Source: Arachnopeziza araneosa | Lineage: Eukaryota > Ascomycota > Leotiomycetes > Helotiales > Arachnopezizaceae | Reading direction: 5' to 3' | NCBI GenBank assembly: GCA_003988855.1 | Contig: QYAI01000089.1 | Location: 1-64,000, forward strand | DNA: 64,000 bases | In this document: positions 45,670 through 56,749 of the stretch, one piece after another | How positions within the stretch are numbered: the first letter of the stretch is position 1 | Layout of the letters: each line of letters opens with the position of its first letter | Notes under the pieces: model-generated | What the model was told of the DNA's origin: nothing | Databases searched by the model: none | The model's input: only the letters and a program-made list of their open reading frames with translations | Made by a program: the position numbers and the translations under genes

Positions 45670-47327
45670 ATGACTAGTCAGACACGACAGCCTTATGGTG
45701 GGAAGCCTATCCAGACAACACATTCACGATCATCCTCTAGTACTCCTTCCTTGCACATCGAGACTCCATCCGATAGCAGTCCATCCACGTCTCCTCTGCT
45801 CGACATGCCGTCCGCAAAAGCTCCCTCCTTTCACAAAGAACTAGGAAATGGCCAGACCAATGGCTCAACAGGAAAGACGCGACCAGCCATGTCGGATAGG
45901 AAGCAATCAACGCCAATGATGCCTACATTTATGGTCTCAGCGCCCGGGAAAGTCATTGCATTTGGAGAGCATGCAGTTGTTCATGGAAAGGTGCGCCCAC
46001 TGCATTTCTCCTTCCATTCTCCTGCTCACAATTGTTTCAGGCCGCAATTGCTGCAGCAATCTCCCTTCGATCATACCTTCTAGTTACAGCTCTCTCGAAA
46101 TCTAGACGAACGATATCTCTGCGGTTTCCAGACATTGGTCTCTCGCATACTTGGAATATCGACGATCTGCCATGGGATCTATTCTCCCACCCAGAGAAGA
46201 AGAAGTACTACTACAGTTTGATTACTACACTAGACCCCGATCTTCTCGCGGCGATGAAACCACATCTTGCAGACATTTCCCCGAGTGCCTCTGATGACGT
46301 TCGAAAAGTGCACCGGAACTCTGCTTCAGCATTCTTATATTTGTTGTTATCTTTGGGATCACGATCATTCCCAGGTTGTCTATACACTCTCCGCTCAACC
46401 ATACCAATTGCTGCTGGACTTGGTAGTAGTGCATCCGTGACGGTTTGTCTTGCTGCAGCTCTACTTTTGCAAATCAGGACGCTCTCTGGACCACACCCAG
46501 ACCAACCTGCGGAAGAAGCACGCACACAAATCGAACGGATAAATAGATGGGCATTCGTGGGAGAAATGTGTATTCACGGGAATCCATCGGGTGTTGATAA
46601 CACAGTTGCTACGCAAGGGAAAGCCGTGGTTTTCCAAAGAACTGACTACGCCAAACCTCCTTTCGTAAAACCGCTGTGGAATTTTCCAGAGCTCCCACTA
46701 CTGTTAGTTGATACAAGACAACCTAAATCAACTGCTTTCGAAGTAGCAAAAGTCGCTGCTTTGAAGAAGGCCCACCCGCAAATCACCGAGTCGATATTAA
46801 ACGCAATTGACAAAGTTTCCGAGGGAGCTGCTAACTTAATTGGGAATGGCGAGTTCGACAGCAAGAGCTTAGAGAGTGTGGCGGAGTTAGGGAAACTCAT
46901 GACAATCAATCATGGACTTTTGGTAGCTCTGGGTGTATCACATCCACGACTCGAGCGGATAAGAGAGCTGGTCGACCACGAAGGAATTGGTTGGACAAAA
47001 CTTACCGGAGCAGGAGGAGGGGGTTGTGCGATCACACTTCTGAAACCGGATCTCCCTCAGGAAAGGATGGCTAGATTAGAGCAGTCTCTTGAGGCTGAAG
47101 GGTATGGGAAGTTCGAAACCACTTTAGGTTGCGACGGAGTTGGTGTCCTCTGGCCGGCTCTTCTTAGAAATGGCATCGATGACGACCAGGGGGGGCAAGA
47201 AATTGACCAGAACAAGTTTCTTAATGCTGATGGTATTGAAGGCGTTGAGGAGCTTGTCGGGGTGCACGGGGAGAATGGGGAGAGGGAGGCCTGGAAATTT
47301 TGGAGAGTGAAAGATCAACGAGAATAG
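45670..47327 (+). CDS. ERG12: Mevalonate kinase
   Basis: Exons 45670-45990 and 46041-47327 encode about 535 residues. A Ser/Thr/Pro-rich N-terminal extension of about 85 residues precedes the GHMP kinase fold. That fold has motif 1 SAPGKVIAFGEHAVVHGK, the ATP loop IPIAAGLGSSASVTVCLAAALL, the catalytic block GNPSGVDNTVATQGK, and motif 3 KLTGAGGGGCAITLL. The enzyme phosphorylates mevalonate to 5-phosphomevalonate in the isoprenoid pathway leading to ergosterol, prenyl groups, dolichol and ubiquinone. The intron falls inside the first motif right after VVHGK. An acidic C-terminal extension (GIEGVEELVGVHGENGER) is unusual but ends in a helix-like WKFWRVK. The extension at the start is typical of filamentous ascomycetes and may be regulatory. 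Confidence 0.94.
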
Positions 47328-47776
47328 AGCCTTGCTGGCAACAGCAATCTAATTGTTAGTGTTGCGCGGACAGTTCTATTCCATGTATTAAAAGCTAGCG
47401 CACTAATTAATCAATATCAAAAAGTCCACAGGGCCTAATCTATCTTGCAATATTTATTTCTTTGAAGTCCCTACTCTTGTAGTATTATTCCACTCCCGTA
47501 GGGTGTGCATTACTGCCACCAACTTCAAAGCCATCCATGAATGGCCTTCAATATCCCTAGTCAAAAGGTCTCGTATTGTTGAGCATTTAGTAGTTCTCAT
47601 GCATACCGAAGAATTTGACGAAGGCTTTGTAAGTCTTGTAGTTGGAAACCTCTTTTTGTTGTAGACATTCATATCAAAGAAAGTATCTAATTTTGTCTAT
47701 GTTTCGGCTCTACTAGTCGAGGCTGACAATTCTTGGACAAAGCCTTCCTTCTCCTTGCACCCACCCCTCTTTCACT
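47328..47776. other. Intergenic region, nothing recognised
   Basis: This interval holds the 3' UTR of ERG12 and the promoter of the prenyltransferase gene. Nothing further is seen. Confidence 0.5.
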
Positions 47777-49430
47777 ATGGCGCCCAGAAATCCGAAAGCA
47801 GCCAAACCTCACCCTATAATACTTGAAACTCCCAAAGAATGTGAGCAAATTTGCAGCTCTGCCGACTCGTCTCCAAATCATCCCGTTGGTAGCTAATCTC
47901 ACGCAATAGACCCCTCCATAGCAGCACAACGTGAAGCCGAATATCTCGCGTCAAGACCCCACCAGATACTCAAAGACACAAAAGGTCTTTCAAATCTCTC
48001 ATCTAACGAGAAGAGTGCGTACGCAAACTACAGATTTCTAGACTCAGGAATTTGGAGAACTTGGACAGCCCCGCAGCAAAAGGAGCTTTGGAAAACATTG
48101 GAACAGCAGAAGATTCCTATACCTTTACTTAAACCGGCAGAACTAGGGAATGATAGTAGAGGAGTACGATTGGAGAGCTACACACCAGCAGCGTACAAGC
48201 TTTGGGAGAGAAAAGATAAACAAATACGTGATTTAAAAGAGAAAAGTGAAACATTTAGGGAAAGAACAAGAAGAAGGGGAGACGAAGACAGTCTCACTCA
48301 AGACCAAGAAGACGAGAGGAATAGGCGAAAATTAATTGGCGTTTTGCAAGGGAAGAAAATGGGTCGCTACGAGGGGGATCCGTTGTGGGATGATGTGGTT
48401 CCAATACCGCAAGATGATGGAGAAGGTGCTTTAGCTCAAATTGCTTACACAGACGAGTATGCTGAGGGTGAGTTTTATTCTATCACAGTGTACAGGACTT
48501 ATTTAATGTATCTTAGCAATGGGGTATCTCCGTGCCATAATGGCAGCCAAGGAGCACTCTCCTCGCGTACTCTCTCTGACGGAGCATATTATCACGATGA
48601 ATGCAGCCCACTACACTGTCTGGCTATATCGGTGTTCGACTTTACTCGCTCTCTCCTTACCTATCGACGTCGAACTACAGTGGGTAAATAATATGGCCCT
48701 CGAGAACCAAAAGAATTATCAGATATGGCACCACCGACAGGTCCTCGTCGACGCACTGTACAGCCAAATTTCTTCTGATCCAATAGCTTTAAAGACATTA
48801 GCATCTTCAGAAGTTGGTTTTATGACCGAGATGTTTGACGAAGATAGTAAAAATTATCATGTTTGGAGCTACAGACAGTATTTGGTTAGGAAATTGGGCC
48901 TTTGGGGTGACAGCGAATTGAAGGATATTGAAAAATGGCTGAGGAAGGATGTGAGGAATAATAGTGCTTGGTCTCATCGCTTTTTCGTCGTTTTCTCTGA
49001 TCCCTCCTATACAACAAAAGCCAGTCAAGCCACCGAATACGATCCTGCCATTCCACCTAAGATAATCAATCGAGAGCTGGAATTTGCAAAAGCAGCTACT
49101 TTCGAAGCACCACAAAATCAGAGCCCGTGGAATTATATCCGTGGCATCTTGAAGAAGGCTGGAGAGAGATTAAGCATATTAGAGGAATTTGCAAGCTTGT
49201 TTGTGAATATCGGGAAGATAAATGAAGAAGATGTGAAAAGCAGTCATGCTCTGGATTTCCTAGCTGATATCTGGACTGAGAAAGGCGAAAACCAAAGAGC
49301 AGACTTGGCATTGAGACTTCTCGGCGACAGGTATGACCGAGTTCGAAAAAATTATTGGGATTGGAAGCGAGGCCTGCTCAAGGAAGAAGGACTTGCTGGA
49401 AGTGTCAACACATTAGGGATACATGATTGA
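47777..49430 (+). CDS. RAM2: Protein farnesyl/geranylgeranyltransferase alpha subunit with N-terminal extension
   Basis: Exons 47777-47840, 47910-48467 and 48517-49430 form one continuous frame of about 511 residues. From about residue 186 (ATG 48359) the sequence is a normal RAM2: MGRYEGDPLWDDVVPIPQDD, then AMGYLRAIMAAKEHSPRVL. The alpha-helical prenyltransferase repeats follow (NAAHYTVWLYR, NQKNYQIWHHRQ, DSKNYHVWSYRQY, NNSAWSHRFFV, NQSPWNYIRG). With the beta subunit of FTase or GGTase-I it transfers prenyl groups to CAAX proteins such as Ras and Rho. The preceding 185 residues (MAPRNPKAAKPHPIILETPK..., ANYRFLDSGIWRTWTAPQQ, KLWERKDKQIRDLKEK) are not part of that family. They have their own well-formed intron (47841-47909, branch GCTAATC). 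Fusion, readthrough or a separate upstream gene are all possible. Confidence 0.88.
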
Positions 49431-50188
49431 TTGTCTCTTTTTACAGCGCAATATCCGATTGCAGCAGAAACTGCATACTAAGCCTACTGGAGTTTTTATT
49501 AAATATCTGTACAGTCTTAGCCTGAAGATTCCGGCCAAGTTTTGGCCAGGCAAAGCTACCAGGGCCAAAGGGATTATCAATGTGCGGCTTAAGTGAGATA
49601 TCATTAATGCTTCTAATATATGCCGAGAAACTTTGGGTTTCGGCGCCTCTGTCGACATCACGCAGCAGAGCAGGGTTACGATATTCCTTGTCTTCAAGCT
49701 CACCGCTACAACTCAAGACCCCGCTCCAAGTCTTCATCATGCGTTCAATGCACTTGGATTTCTGGATTGGGATGAGGAGTAATAGTCTTTGCGTCCTGTT
49801 TACACTGGCACATAAGGTTTGGCTACTGCAACACTCCGCTTGGACAGGATGGGTTCAAGATGTGGTTGGACAATGGATACAACGAGGATATCATATAGCA
49901 GTCCAGAGTATAGTCTGTTGATCGTGAGTTCTAGGCTTGCTACTGCGGTTTGATTCAACCATGTTACCTCATGCTTACATTGTATTGTGATCCGGCATTT
50001 ACGTGTAGCTCGAATTTGTGTGATTGAAATCAAGGATAGCTTGTGTTCTTTATTTCTGAGTCTGAGTGACATCGCCTTCTAGTGAGAACTAAGATTGTAC
50101 AAACTCTTTATGATTTTACATTCCTAATAATATTGGTCGTTTCCGCAGATTGCTCATACGAACTCTCTGTAGCTTTTCATTTATCCTC
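49431..50188. other. Intergenic region, nothing recognised
   Basis: Open frames of up to 113 codons occur on both strands but lack convincing protein character. No repeat or RNA gene is visible. Confidence 0.45.
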
Positions 50189-50983
50189 ATGCTGAATAGC
50201 CTCGTCTCTTTCCTCTCACCCCCCCCTTCTCCAGCACACCACACACGCCGTGTGCAGCGCAAACCTATAGAACGCAACAAATCCTACTTCGATATCAAAG
50301 ATACTGCAGTGAAAGCCGGCGTGCTTGCTTGTCTCATTGGCGTAGCTTGCTACCCTAATTTCAAGGCCAGCGAAACCAAGAAGAGACTAGATTTGGATGA
50401 CGAGAACGAAAGCGCGAGGGGAAGATACAGCAAAAACAGTCATGAAAAATCAAGGTCTGAGAGTGGAAGAGAAAGGGACAGGACGAGGAGGAGGTCAAGT
50501 CAGGTTGAAAAGCCAAAACCGGACAATAGACACAACCATGATTCAACAAGGAGATCTAAACGGATGAATAGTCCCCCAGTTTTCGAGCCGACTAAGATTC
50601 ATAACACAGAAGAGATGAGGCCGGGCAGGATAGAAAGGCTCCTTTCTTTTGAGCTTGAAAACACCGAAAGGCCTAGGGTTGGGTCCTTGCAAAGGTCTAT
50701 TAGCGGGACTATTAGACCACCGTTGTTTGATAGATTTGGATCCCACAGGAACAGTAATATAGGAGATAGGATACGTGTTAGACCGATGATACTGGAAAGA
50801 TTTGGCTCTTATAACAGCATTCAGGGCAGGAATGAAACCTCAACGAGACCTGGAATCCAGAACTTTGATTCCTATCTAAGCACCAAGGATCGATCTGAGA
50901 GTCCAGAACCGACCGAAAGTTTGGGTCAGAGAAAGTTTGATTATGAGTGGAGCAGTCCTAGTGAACTTGAGAGTAGGCGATAG
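50189..50983 (+). CDS. Orphan protein with N-terminal membrane segment and RS-rich body
   Basis: A single-exon frame from ATG 50189 gives about 264 residues. The start is hydrophobic (MLNSLVSFLSPPPSP), and a second hydrophobic segment (AVKAGVLACLIGVACYP) sits near residues 45-60. The remainder is polar, rich in Arg, Ser, Glu and Asn, with repeat-like phrases: RPGRIERLLSFE, RPPLFDRFGSHRN, RPMILERFGSYNS and RPGIQNFDSYLS. These read as a degenerate repeat R-P-x-(6)-F-x-S-Y/H of about 24-28 residues. I do not recognise a family. The start might lie at other upstream codons, but this is the first ATG in frame. Confidence 0.5.
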   Translation: MLNSLVSFLSPPPSPAHHTRRVQRKPIERNKSYFDIKDTAVKAGVLACLIGVACYPNFKASETKKRLDLDDENESARGRYSKNSHEKSRSESGRERDRTRRRSSQVEKPKPDNRHNHDSTRRSKRMNSPPVFEPTKIHNTEEMRPGRIERLLSFELENTERPRVGSLQRSISGTIRPPLFDRFGSHRNSNIGDRIRVRPMILERFGSYNSIQGRNETSTRPGIQNFDSYLSTKDRSESPEPTESLGQRKFDYEWSSPSELESRR

Positions 50984-51538
50984 GACTCGAGAACTTTGAA
51001 AGATTGAAAGAATGGCATTTGGGTAAGTGTAATATCAGGCCTGTAGATACATCAGTTAACTGTAGTGTGGAACGTAATGCAAAGTAGTTCTCCAATATAT
51101 TAAGCATTCTAAATAGTTGCACAAAAAAACCACCTGATATTTGCGTGTGAGCTTCACCGATAAACACATGGCATGCTCGGGTCACTCCCACGTCAATTCA
51201 TAGAAAAAAACTCGAGTAAACAGTTGCCTACTGGGCCTTGATTTGAGACAGACAAAATGAAAACACTTCTGATGATGCTGAAGCACTCGCTGAAGATCTG
51301 AAGTCGACAAGGACAACCAAACAACTCCTAGAATTAATTAATTCCACTCGAGTTGCAATAAAAGTATAGCATTGGCCGAAGAAATGGTGTATTTGTTATG
51401 AGTGGCTTTTCATATTTGCGTTGCTATCTTGTCACAGCTAAGCAAATATCTTTGTGCCACACAATGATATGCTAGACGCCCCAAATTCGATGCACAACCA
51501 TTCCCCAATGCCATTTCAATATTTAGAATTCATGTCCT
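50984..51538. other. Intergenic region, nothing recognised
   Basis: The 3' sides of the orphan gene and RPL38 meet here. The interval is AT-rich with no features recognised. Confidence 0.5.
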
Positions 51539-52013
51539 TTACTGAGCTGTTCGCTTGCCCTTGGCGTTCTTCTTTGGGGTATCGGCGATGATCAAATCTA
51601 CAAAAGCTGCAATTAGCAAAACTCATCATCTCTAGTGTTCTTTCGAGAGAATCCTTTTCAATTCAACAAAGCTTGTCCGAAAATACAAAAGCGGAATGTT
51701 GCATTGATATGCAGTCAAGATATACGTACTTGGTGGCAATGATTGCTTTAGCTTCTCGACTTTCTCCGAATCCTTCAAGACGAGTGTGTACAAATGCCTC
51801 TGGCACCGGACCTTGAACTTGGTCTGCGAAGACTTCTTGTTGCGCTTTATGCGAGCAGCTGCTCTCCCATTAGCGTTCCATCTTCGTAGACTTCTTGCAT
51901 CATGAAGAAATTCAGTTACCCGTATTGGGACTGTTGGTTGAAAACATACAAGAAGCGTCCTTTCGTCTGCAGATCTCAATGAATCGCTTGATGTCCGAAA
52001 CTTCGCGAGGCAT
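51539..52013 (-). CDS. RPL38: 60S ribosomal protein L38 (eL38)
   Basis: Exons 52013-51950, 51858-51730 and 51597-51539 encode 83 residues, the usual size. The protein reads MPREVSDIKRFIEICRRKDA, SSARIKRNKKSSQTKFKVR, CQRHLYTLVLKDSEKVEKLKQ and SLPPNLIIADTPKKN. This matches eL38, a small protein of the large ribosomal subunit. The first intron (about 91 bases, branch CGCTAAT) ends in CAG at 51861-51859; using it yields the conserved DASSARIKR. The second intron is 132 bases. It is divergent from the small single-TM gene at 52414, with 400 bases between the start codons. Confidence 0.95.
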
Positions 52014-52413
52014 CGTGGCGGCTATGTACTTCTCGTTCGAAAAGTGTTTGATTTCGGACTTTTGATCTTGTTGATATTGGGGAAATTTTGTGGGATTACC
52101 TAAGGTATTCTCGGTTCTTGATAAAACAAGGCTGCGCTTATCGGGTTTCGGTGGTGGCGTTGGCTTTGCTCGGTTCAAGGGTGTGGCTGGTGACGACGAC
52201 CTTTAAGGTAGAACTCTATAGGGGGGTTATGTGTTCTTATTTCCTTAATGACACGCTTTTCTTGATATAAAACCTCCTCCTTTGACGCCTAGCACGATTA
52301 AAGCACTGTCACCAAGTCGTAAAGCATTTAAAATTGCTGTTACCACCCTCCACCACTTGTTAGCCCCATTGCCACCCTTCTTTTTCAACTAGCTTGCTTC
52401 ATCACTTTACAAG
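52014..52413. promoter_or_regulatory. Bidirectional promoter, RPL38 and small TM gene
   Basis: Four hundred bases between two divergent starts. A T-rich/AT-rich stretch lies in the middle. I cannot name specific factor sites with confidence. Confidence 0.5.
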
Positions 52414-52959
52414 ATGCCAACTCCACTTGATAGAGCACTGAATTCAAAAGTATGTCTACACATCTTGAAGGCGGGCCATTACTGACGATTTAGTAGAACA
52501 CTTTTATAGCTTTTACTGGCATAGTTACAGCAGTAGCTGCTTGGTCAATTTGGGGCCAAGAAATATTTCCCAAGGACAACGATCCAACTGGTGGTAAGTT
52601 GAATGTAAATCCTAGCCTAACCGTATTGATGCCAATTTCAGATCCTGAATTGTGGACCCGAGAAGAACTTCGCAGGTGGTTGTCATCAGTGAGTATTTCG
52701 CTAGTGGTTTTGCACTTGATATATTTCTGGCGAAAGAGCTGTCCCAAAGCTGCAAGATAAATGATTCGAGAGTGTTTGTACTTTTTATCTTATTAGTATT
52801 ATCCCTAGTTTATTGTCATGGCTTCTATGCTAGCGTTAGTCTGACTCTTTGTGCTCAAACGCTGATTGTCAATAGAGAAATCTGCACCCAAATAGCAAGG
52901 ACACTAATGAACAATTACTTGAACGAGTCGAGGCCAATCTGAGGAACGCAGGAAAATAG
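52414..52959 (+). CDS. Small single-TM protein with HeH/SAP-like (Ish1-type) helix pair
   Basis: Four exons, 52414-52449, 52497-52593, 52642-52688 and 52876-52959, encode about 87 residues. After MPTPLDRALNSK comes one membrane helix (FIAFTGIVTAVAAWSIWG). Then DPELWTREELRRWLSSRNLHPNSKDTNEQLLERVEANL follows, shown here as the only long motif by its key pattern W-T-x-E-E-L-x-x-W-L...L-x-P...L-L-x-x-V. That pattern is typical of HeH/SAP-like folds such as those in stress-inducible Ish1-type nuclear-envelope or mitochondrial proteins. A short N-terminus plus a single TM suggests anchoring in an organelle membrane. The first intron ends in TAGTAG; only the distal AG avoids a stop. The third intron is long for this window (187 bases). 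Confidence 0.75.
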
Positions 52960-53455
52960 ATGAAAGCTTTCCATGGCTTGAAAATTTATTCTCTGTCTTT
53001 TCGAATAATAGCTTTGCGGCGTAGAGTTGTTTTAGAAGTGGTTGCATAATTGCCCATCATTGTCGATACTAAAAACTGACATTGAAAAAGCTCAGGTGCT
53101 ACTCTTTATACAGAAGAGCAAGAATTGGAAATAGATGCTCAATAGCAATGCAGCACAAGGATATTCAATGTTGAATAAGTTTCATTTCGACAAGCTTCTA
53201 AAGTTCTCAAGAAGGAAGTGTCTCACCACTACCAGATAAATCCTTTCTGCGTAAATAATAATTCATAGCCGCTTCATCATAGCCGCTGGTCACTTCTCGC
53301 AATCTAAGAGGTCCAAGATCCAACAGTGGCGAGGCGCAAGGACAGTTTTGCCTTGGAATACCTTGGCAAAGCTCGAGTAGAGGTGACTAACAGTCTCACC
53401 ATTTCTCAACTCAGAAATCTGCAAGTCTATTAAGCTTGGCCTGTTGAGTTATACG
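52960..53455. other. Convergent intergenic region
   Basis: The 3' ends of the small TM gene and the DUF7918-like gene face each other. Nothing else is recognised. Confidence 0.5.
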
Positions 53456-56009
53456 TTAGTCATGTTCAATGGAGAAGGGATCTTTAAATACTGCTAATTC
53501 CTCGTTCTTGCGCTTCAGGTTCTCGGTCTCTTGATGCATAGTGCGAGCCTATGGAAAAACTGAGTAAGTGATATTGTGCAAAGTTTACAGTTGACTCATA
53601 CCTTCGTGTATGCTTCCATTTTCTCGGTAAGATGCTTGTTAAGCTCAACTTGTGCATCATAATCAGCTTGGACTTTATTTAGATCCAGCCTGCCAAATCC
53701 TCCCAAGCTTGTCATTGGAATTATCTTTAGAGAGTCTCCAAAAGTGTCTCCCTCCAATGTATTTGATGAGATATGATTATTGCTGGCTGATTGCGAACGA
53801 TCCGATTCAACAAGACGACGATATTTCTCGGGTCTACGATTCGTAGTCTCCACAGCAGGTCTTTTCGAGTTAATGCAGCCAGGGTTAGTGGAAAGTTGAC
53901 GAACTACCGAATCGTGCTCTTGAATCTTGTCATGAAAGCCTACACTCTTTGGATTTGCCGTCAACAATGGCCTCAGAGAACGAGTATTACCCTGGCGCGA
54001 TGATGGAATTGGCGAGACTGATTGATGGACGAAGGAACGCCGAGATTGTAAGCTATTGCCTTCTTGAGGTGATAATTGAGATCCTAAAATTGGTGGTTCG
54101 CTACTAACATATATGTTGGCAACGTTAGTATCCAGGCCCGAAAGATCCTCGAAGGCGAGGGGACGGCTGCTTTCCACACTCCTAATAATGTCCTCATCAT
54201 CTGCAATTTCAGTGCAGCCGTCGTTGGAATCTTCAATGTTTAGCTCAGGCCTTACCTCTGAAGGAATGAGGGAGATATTAAGAGCATTAAGAACATTAAG
54301 AACAGGTGCATGAAAGATATCTAGGCCAAGACTAGAAGCTGAAGCTGTTGTCGCTTGCGATGGGTGGACAACATCTAGTCCGATACCACTATTATCCTTG
54401 TTGTTCGCAGTGAAGTGGTCTTGATGTTCGGTAGAAGGAAAGATATTCTGTTGTAGGATCTTTTGGCTAGAGCGAGGAGGGGTCAATAGCTCGATTTTAG
54501 GCGCCTTTTTAGTAGTATTGGCTGGACTTAAACTGGACAAATTTGGAGATTGGAAATCGGTACCGTGATGGGTGTCAAGAATCAATTCCTGGTCAGGTGT
54601 GGTGGAGCGTCGTCGAGTTTCTATCGCTAGTGGCCTCATCATCGAAGCTTTTCTAGCGGGACCATTAGGATAACCTTTTAAGGTTAGCTTGTTTGCTGAC
54701 TTGTTCCAAACCTTGACCTTTTGGAGTTCATCTGGAGATGGACTTTTGAAAATACCTAGCTCTATAGGTGCTTGGGAAGAGTAGCTTTCATCTGTATAGT
54801 CTACTTCCGAAACTACCTCTGGCGTTAACTTTTGACCCATATTTTTTATCTTCACAAGCTGTTCAGGCATGATTCGTTCTTGCTCGAGAGCAGTTTTGTG
54901 CTGTTCAGGAGTGCAAGCATGTCCAATTGACGAAGTAGGCTTTAGAAATCCGATCGAGGTCTCTATTGCATCGGGAATAACCACTTCTCTCTCTCCATGT
55001 TCATGATTGTCGCTGTCTTCATTTTCGCCAGTGCTAATGGAAGGAATAGAACCTGCCAAGAGAGCCGGAGATGATTTCAGACTCTTAGCCTTTGATTTGG
55101 CTGATTTCTGAGCCTGGGTACTTGATTCGCCTGTGACTCCACTTTCGACCTGCTTAGCCATCTGGTCGTTCTCTTCGGGATCAACTTTGTTAAGGTTTTC
55201 TCCTGCTTCATTCTTTCGAGAGGGTACATTCTTGAAACCCAATGCACTTAGCTCTGCTGACGATCGGAGGAGGAAGGTCATCTTCGTAAAGAGCTCGTAT
55301 TGCTCAGCCGTACGACCAATTGCGTCGTTTAGTTGATCTACTATCCCCTTACCAGTCTTCTTTGATTTGATAGCCGCTCTTCCATTTACAAATCTAGTAC
55401 AGTCAGTAGATATAGAGAACAACAGGGAGATTCTCACCCAACCTCCAACGATGGAGGGTTTGCACCGTTGACAATCAGATTTCCGGGGAGATCAAACCAT
55501 TCAGGATAGGACTTGACATTGGCAGCACGAGGGGCAGCTGGTCCAGAGGTATTTTTTTGGGGTAGAACTGCCTTCTTTTGCCAACATTTGACCACGATGC
55601 TTCCAATGCCTGGGGAGTTGGTAGAGTTGCTAACAATAAAGGCCGACTTATTAGTGCGCGGTTGGACTTTCATGTCAAAAGATCTGACAGCAGCCTTGCC
55701 ACTCTTATAGCAGACCTTTTTGAAAGTGACTTTAGACTTCTTTTGGGAGTCTGGATTAGGCTGCGATGCTCGAAGAATACCGTCAATGTAAAGATCGAAC
55801 TCATCAACCGTACCTTGGTCTGCGGTCAGACTGATGCTTAAAATATCGTCCGGCGCAACGAGAACGTAACAACTTGCTAGCTTGGTATCTTCTAGCTGAG
55901 GAGAGACAGGGCTGGGGAACTCCAATAGCTTTTCGTTTCCACCCTTGATAACTGAATCAATCCTCGCCGGCTGACCATTTATGTCTGTGAGGCCAGCTAA
56001 TGACTTCAT
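53456..56009 (-). CDS. DUF7918-like domain protein with long disordered tail
   Basis: Exons 56009-55438, 55393-53602 and 53548-53456 give about 818 residues. The first 150 residues look like a beta-sandwich domain of the fungal DUF7918 type. Supporting segments are LASCYVLVAPDDILSISLTA, VDEFDLYIDGILRAS, KVTFKKVCYKSGKAAVRSFD and GSIVVKCWQKK. A predicted helical stretch follows (QLNDAIGRTAEQYELFTKMTFLL), then several hundred low-complexity residues rich in Ser, Thr, Pro and Glu. The C-terminus is a coiled coil (VQADYDAQVELNKHLTEKM, then TENLKRKNEELAVF). I assign no function; chromatin or scaffold roles would be guesses. The start at 56009 was chosen as the first ATG giving the structured domain; the frame is open further upstream without a likely protein. 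Confidence 0.72.
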
Positions 56010-56749
56010 TTTAGACGTAGTGTCGTAGGGGAAGTACCAGGTGAAAGAGTTGGTAATTGAGATTGCTCTTAAGGAAGAGTTGGAAGTAGATGTCAGAAGT
56101 CGAAGGTGAAGCGTTATCGAGTTCGAAGAAAAACTATGGTTCGAGGCAAGGCAAAGGCAAATTGATACTCTATGGAGTTCAAGGAGAGACGAGTGCTGGA
56201 GATTCTGCAAGAAGAGGCGTTGCGTTGTTGATTTCAAGCGGAAACAACTACTCAAGGTTCTGCAAAAGTAAAATTGATGGGGTGTAGGGTTTTCAGGAAA
56301 GACAATCGCCTAGTTAAGGAGAAAGAGAGCTAATATTGCAGGAATAAGTCAAGTTAATCCAAATGAAGATTTTCGTGTTGTAGTGGTGGAAGGGGTCGTT
56401 GTTAGTTGGAGGTTGATGTTGATGCTGAGATGTGATACGATATAGAGAAAGTGGTGTAAGTGGGAAATATTTTCAGTTGATACCTTTCTATTTAGATAAA
56501 TAAGTGAATCTCAAAGGCTAGCGGAGGAAAATCTGAAGGCATCATATAATCCAAGTACTCAAATAAGCTTAAGGCAGATCGCTAAGCTTTGGAAGAATAC
56601 CTTCATTTAATTCTAAATCAAACCAAAATGAGCCTGAAGGGGGTTTTTCTAGGGGGTAGGGGGGAATTTTCTAAGTATTTTATTAGCTTTTGCCAACTCT
56701 CACGCATATGAATCAGGTCCATTTATCTTTCAAATTTCCCCTTCCTGTC
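56010..56749. other. Promoter/intergenic region, nothing recognised
   Basis: The region is between the DUF7918-like gene start and the NTF2-like gene end. It is AT-rich with no coding sequence, repeat or RNA gene recognised. Confidence 0.45.

Noticed and set aside
51598..51729. Possible C/D snoRNA in RPL38 intron 2
   Set aside because: An ATGATGA box is present, but it lies near the 3' end of the intron with no D box or terminal stem in the right order.
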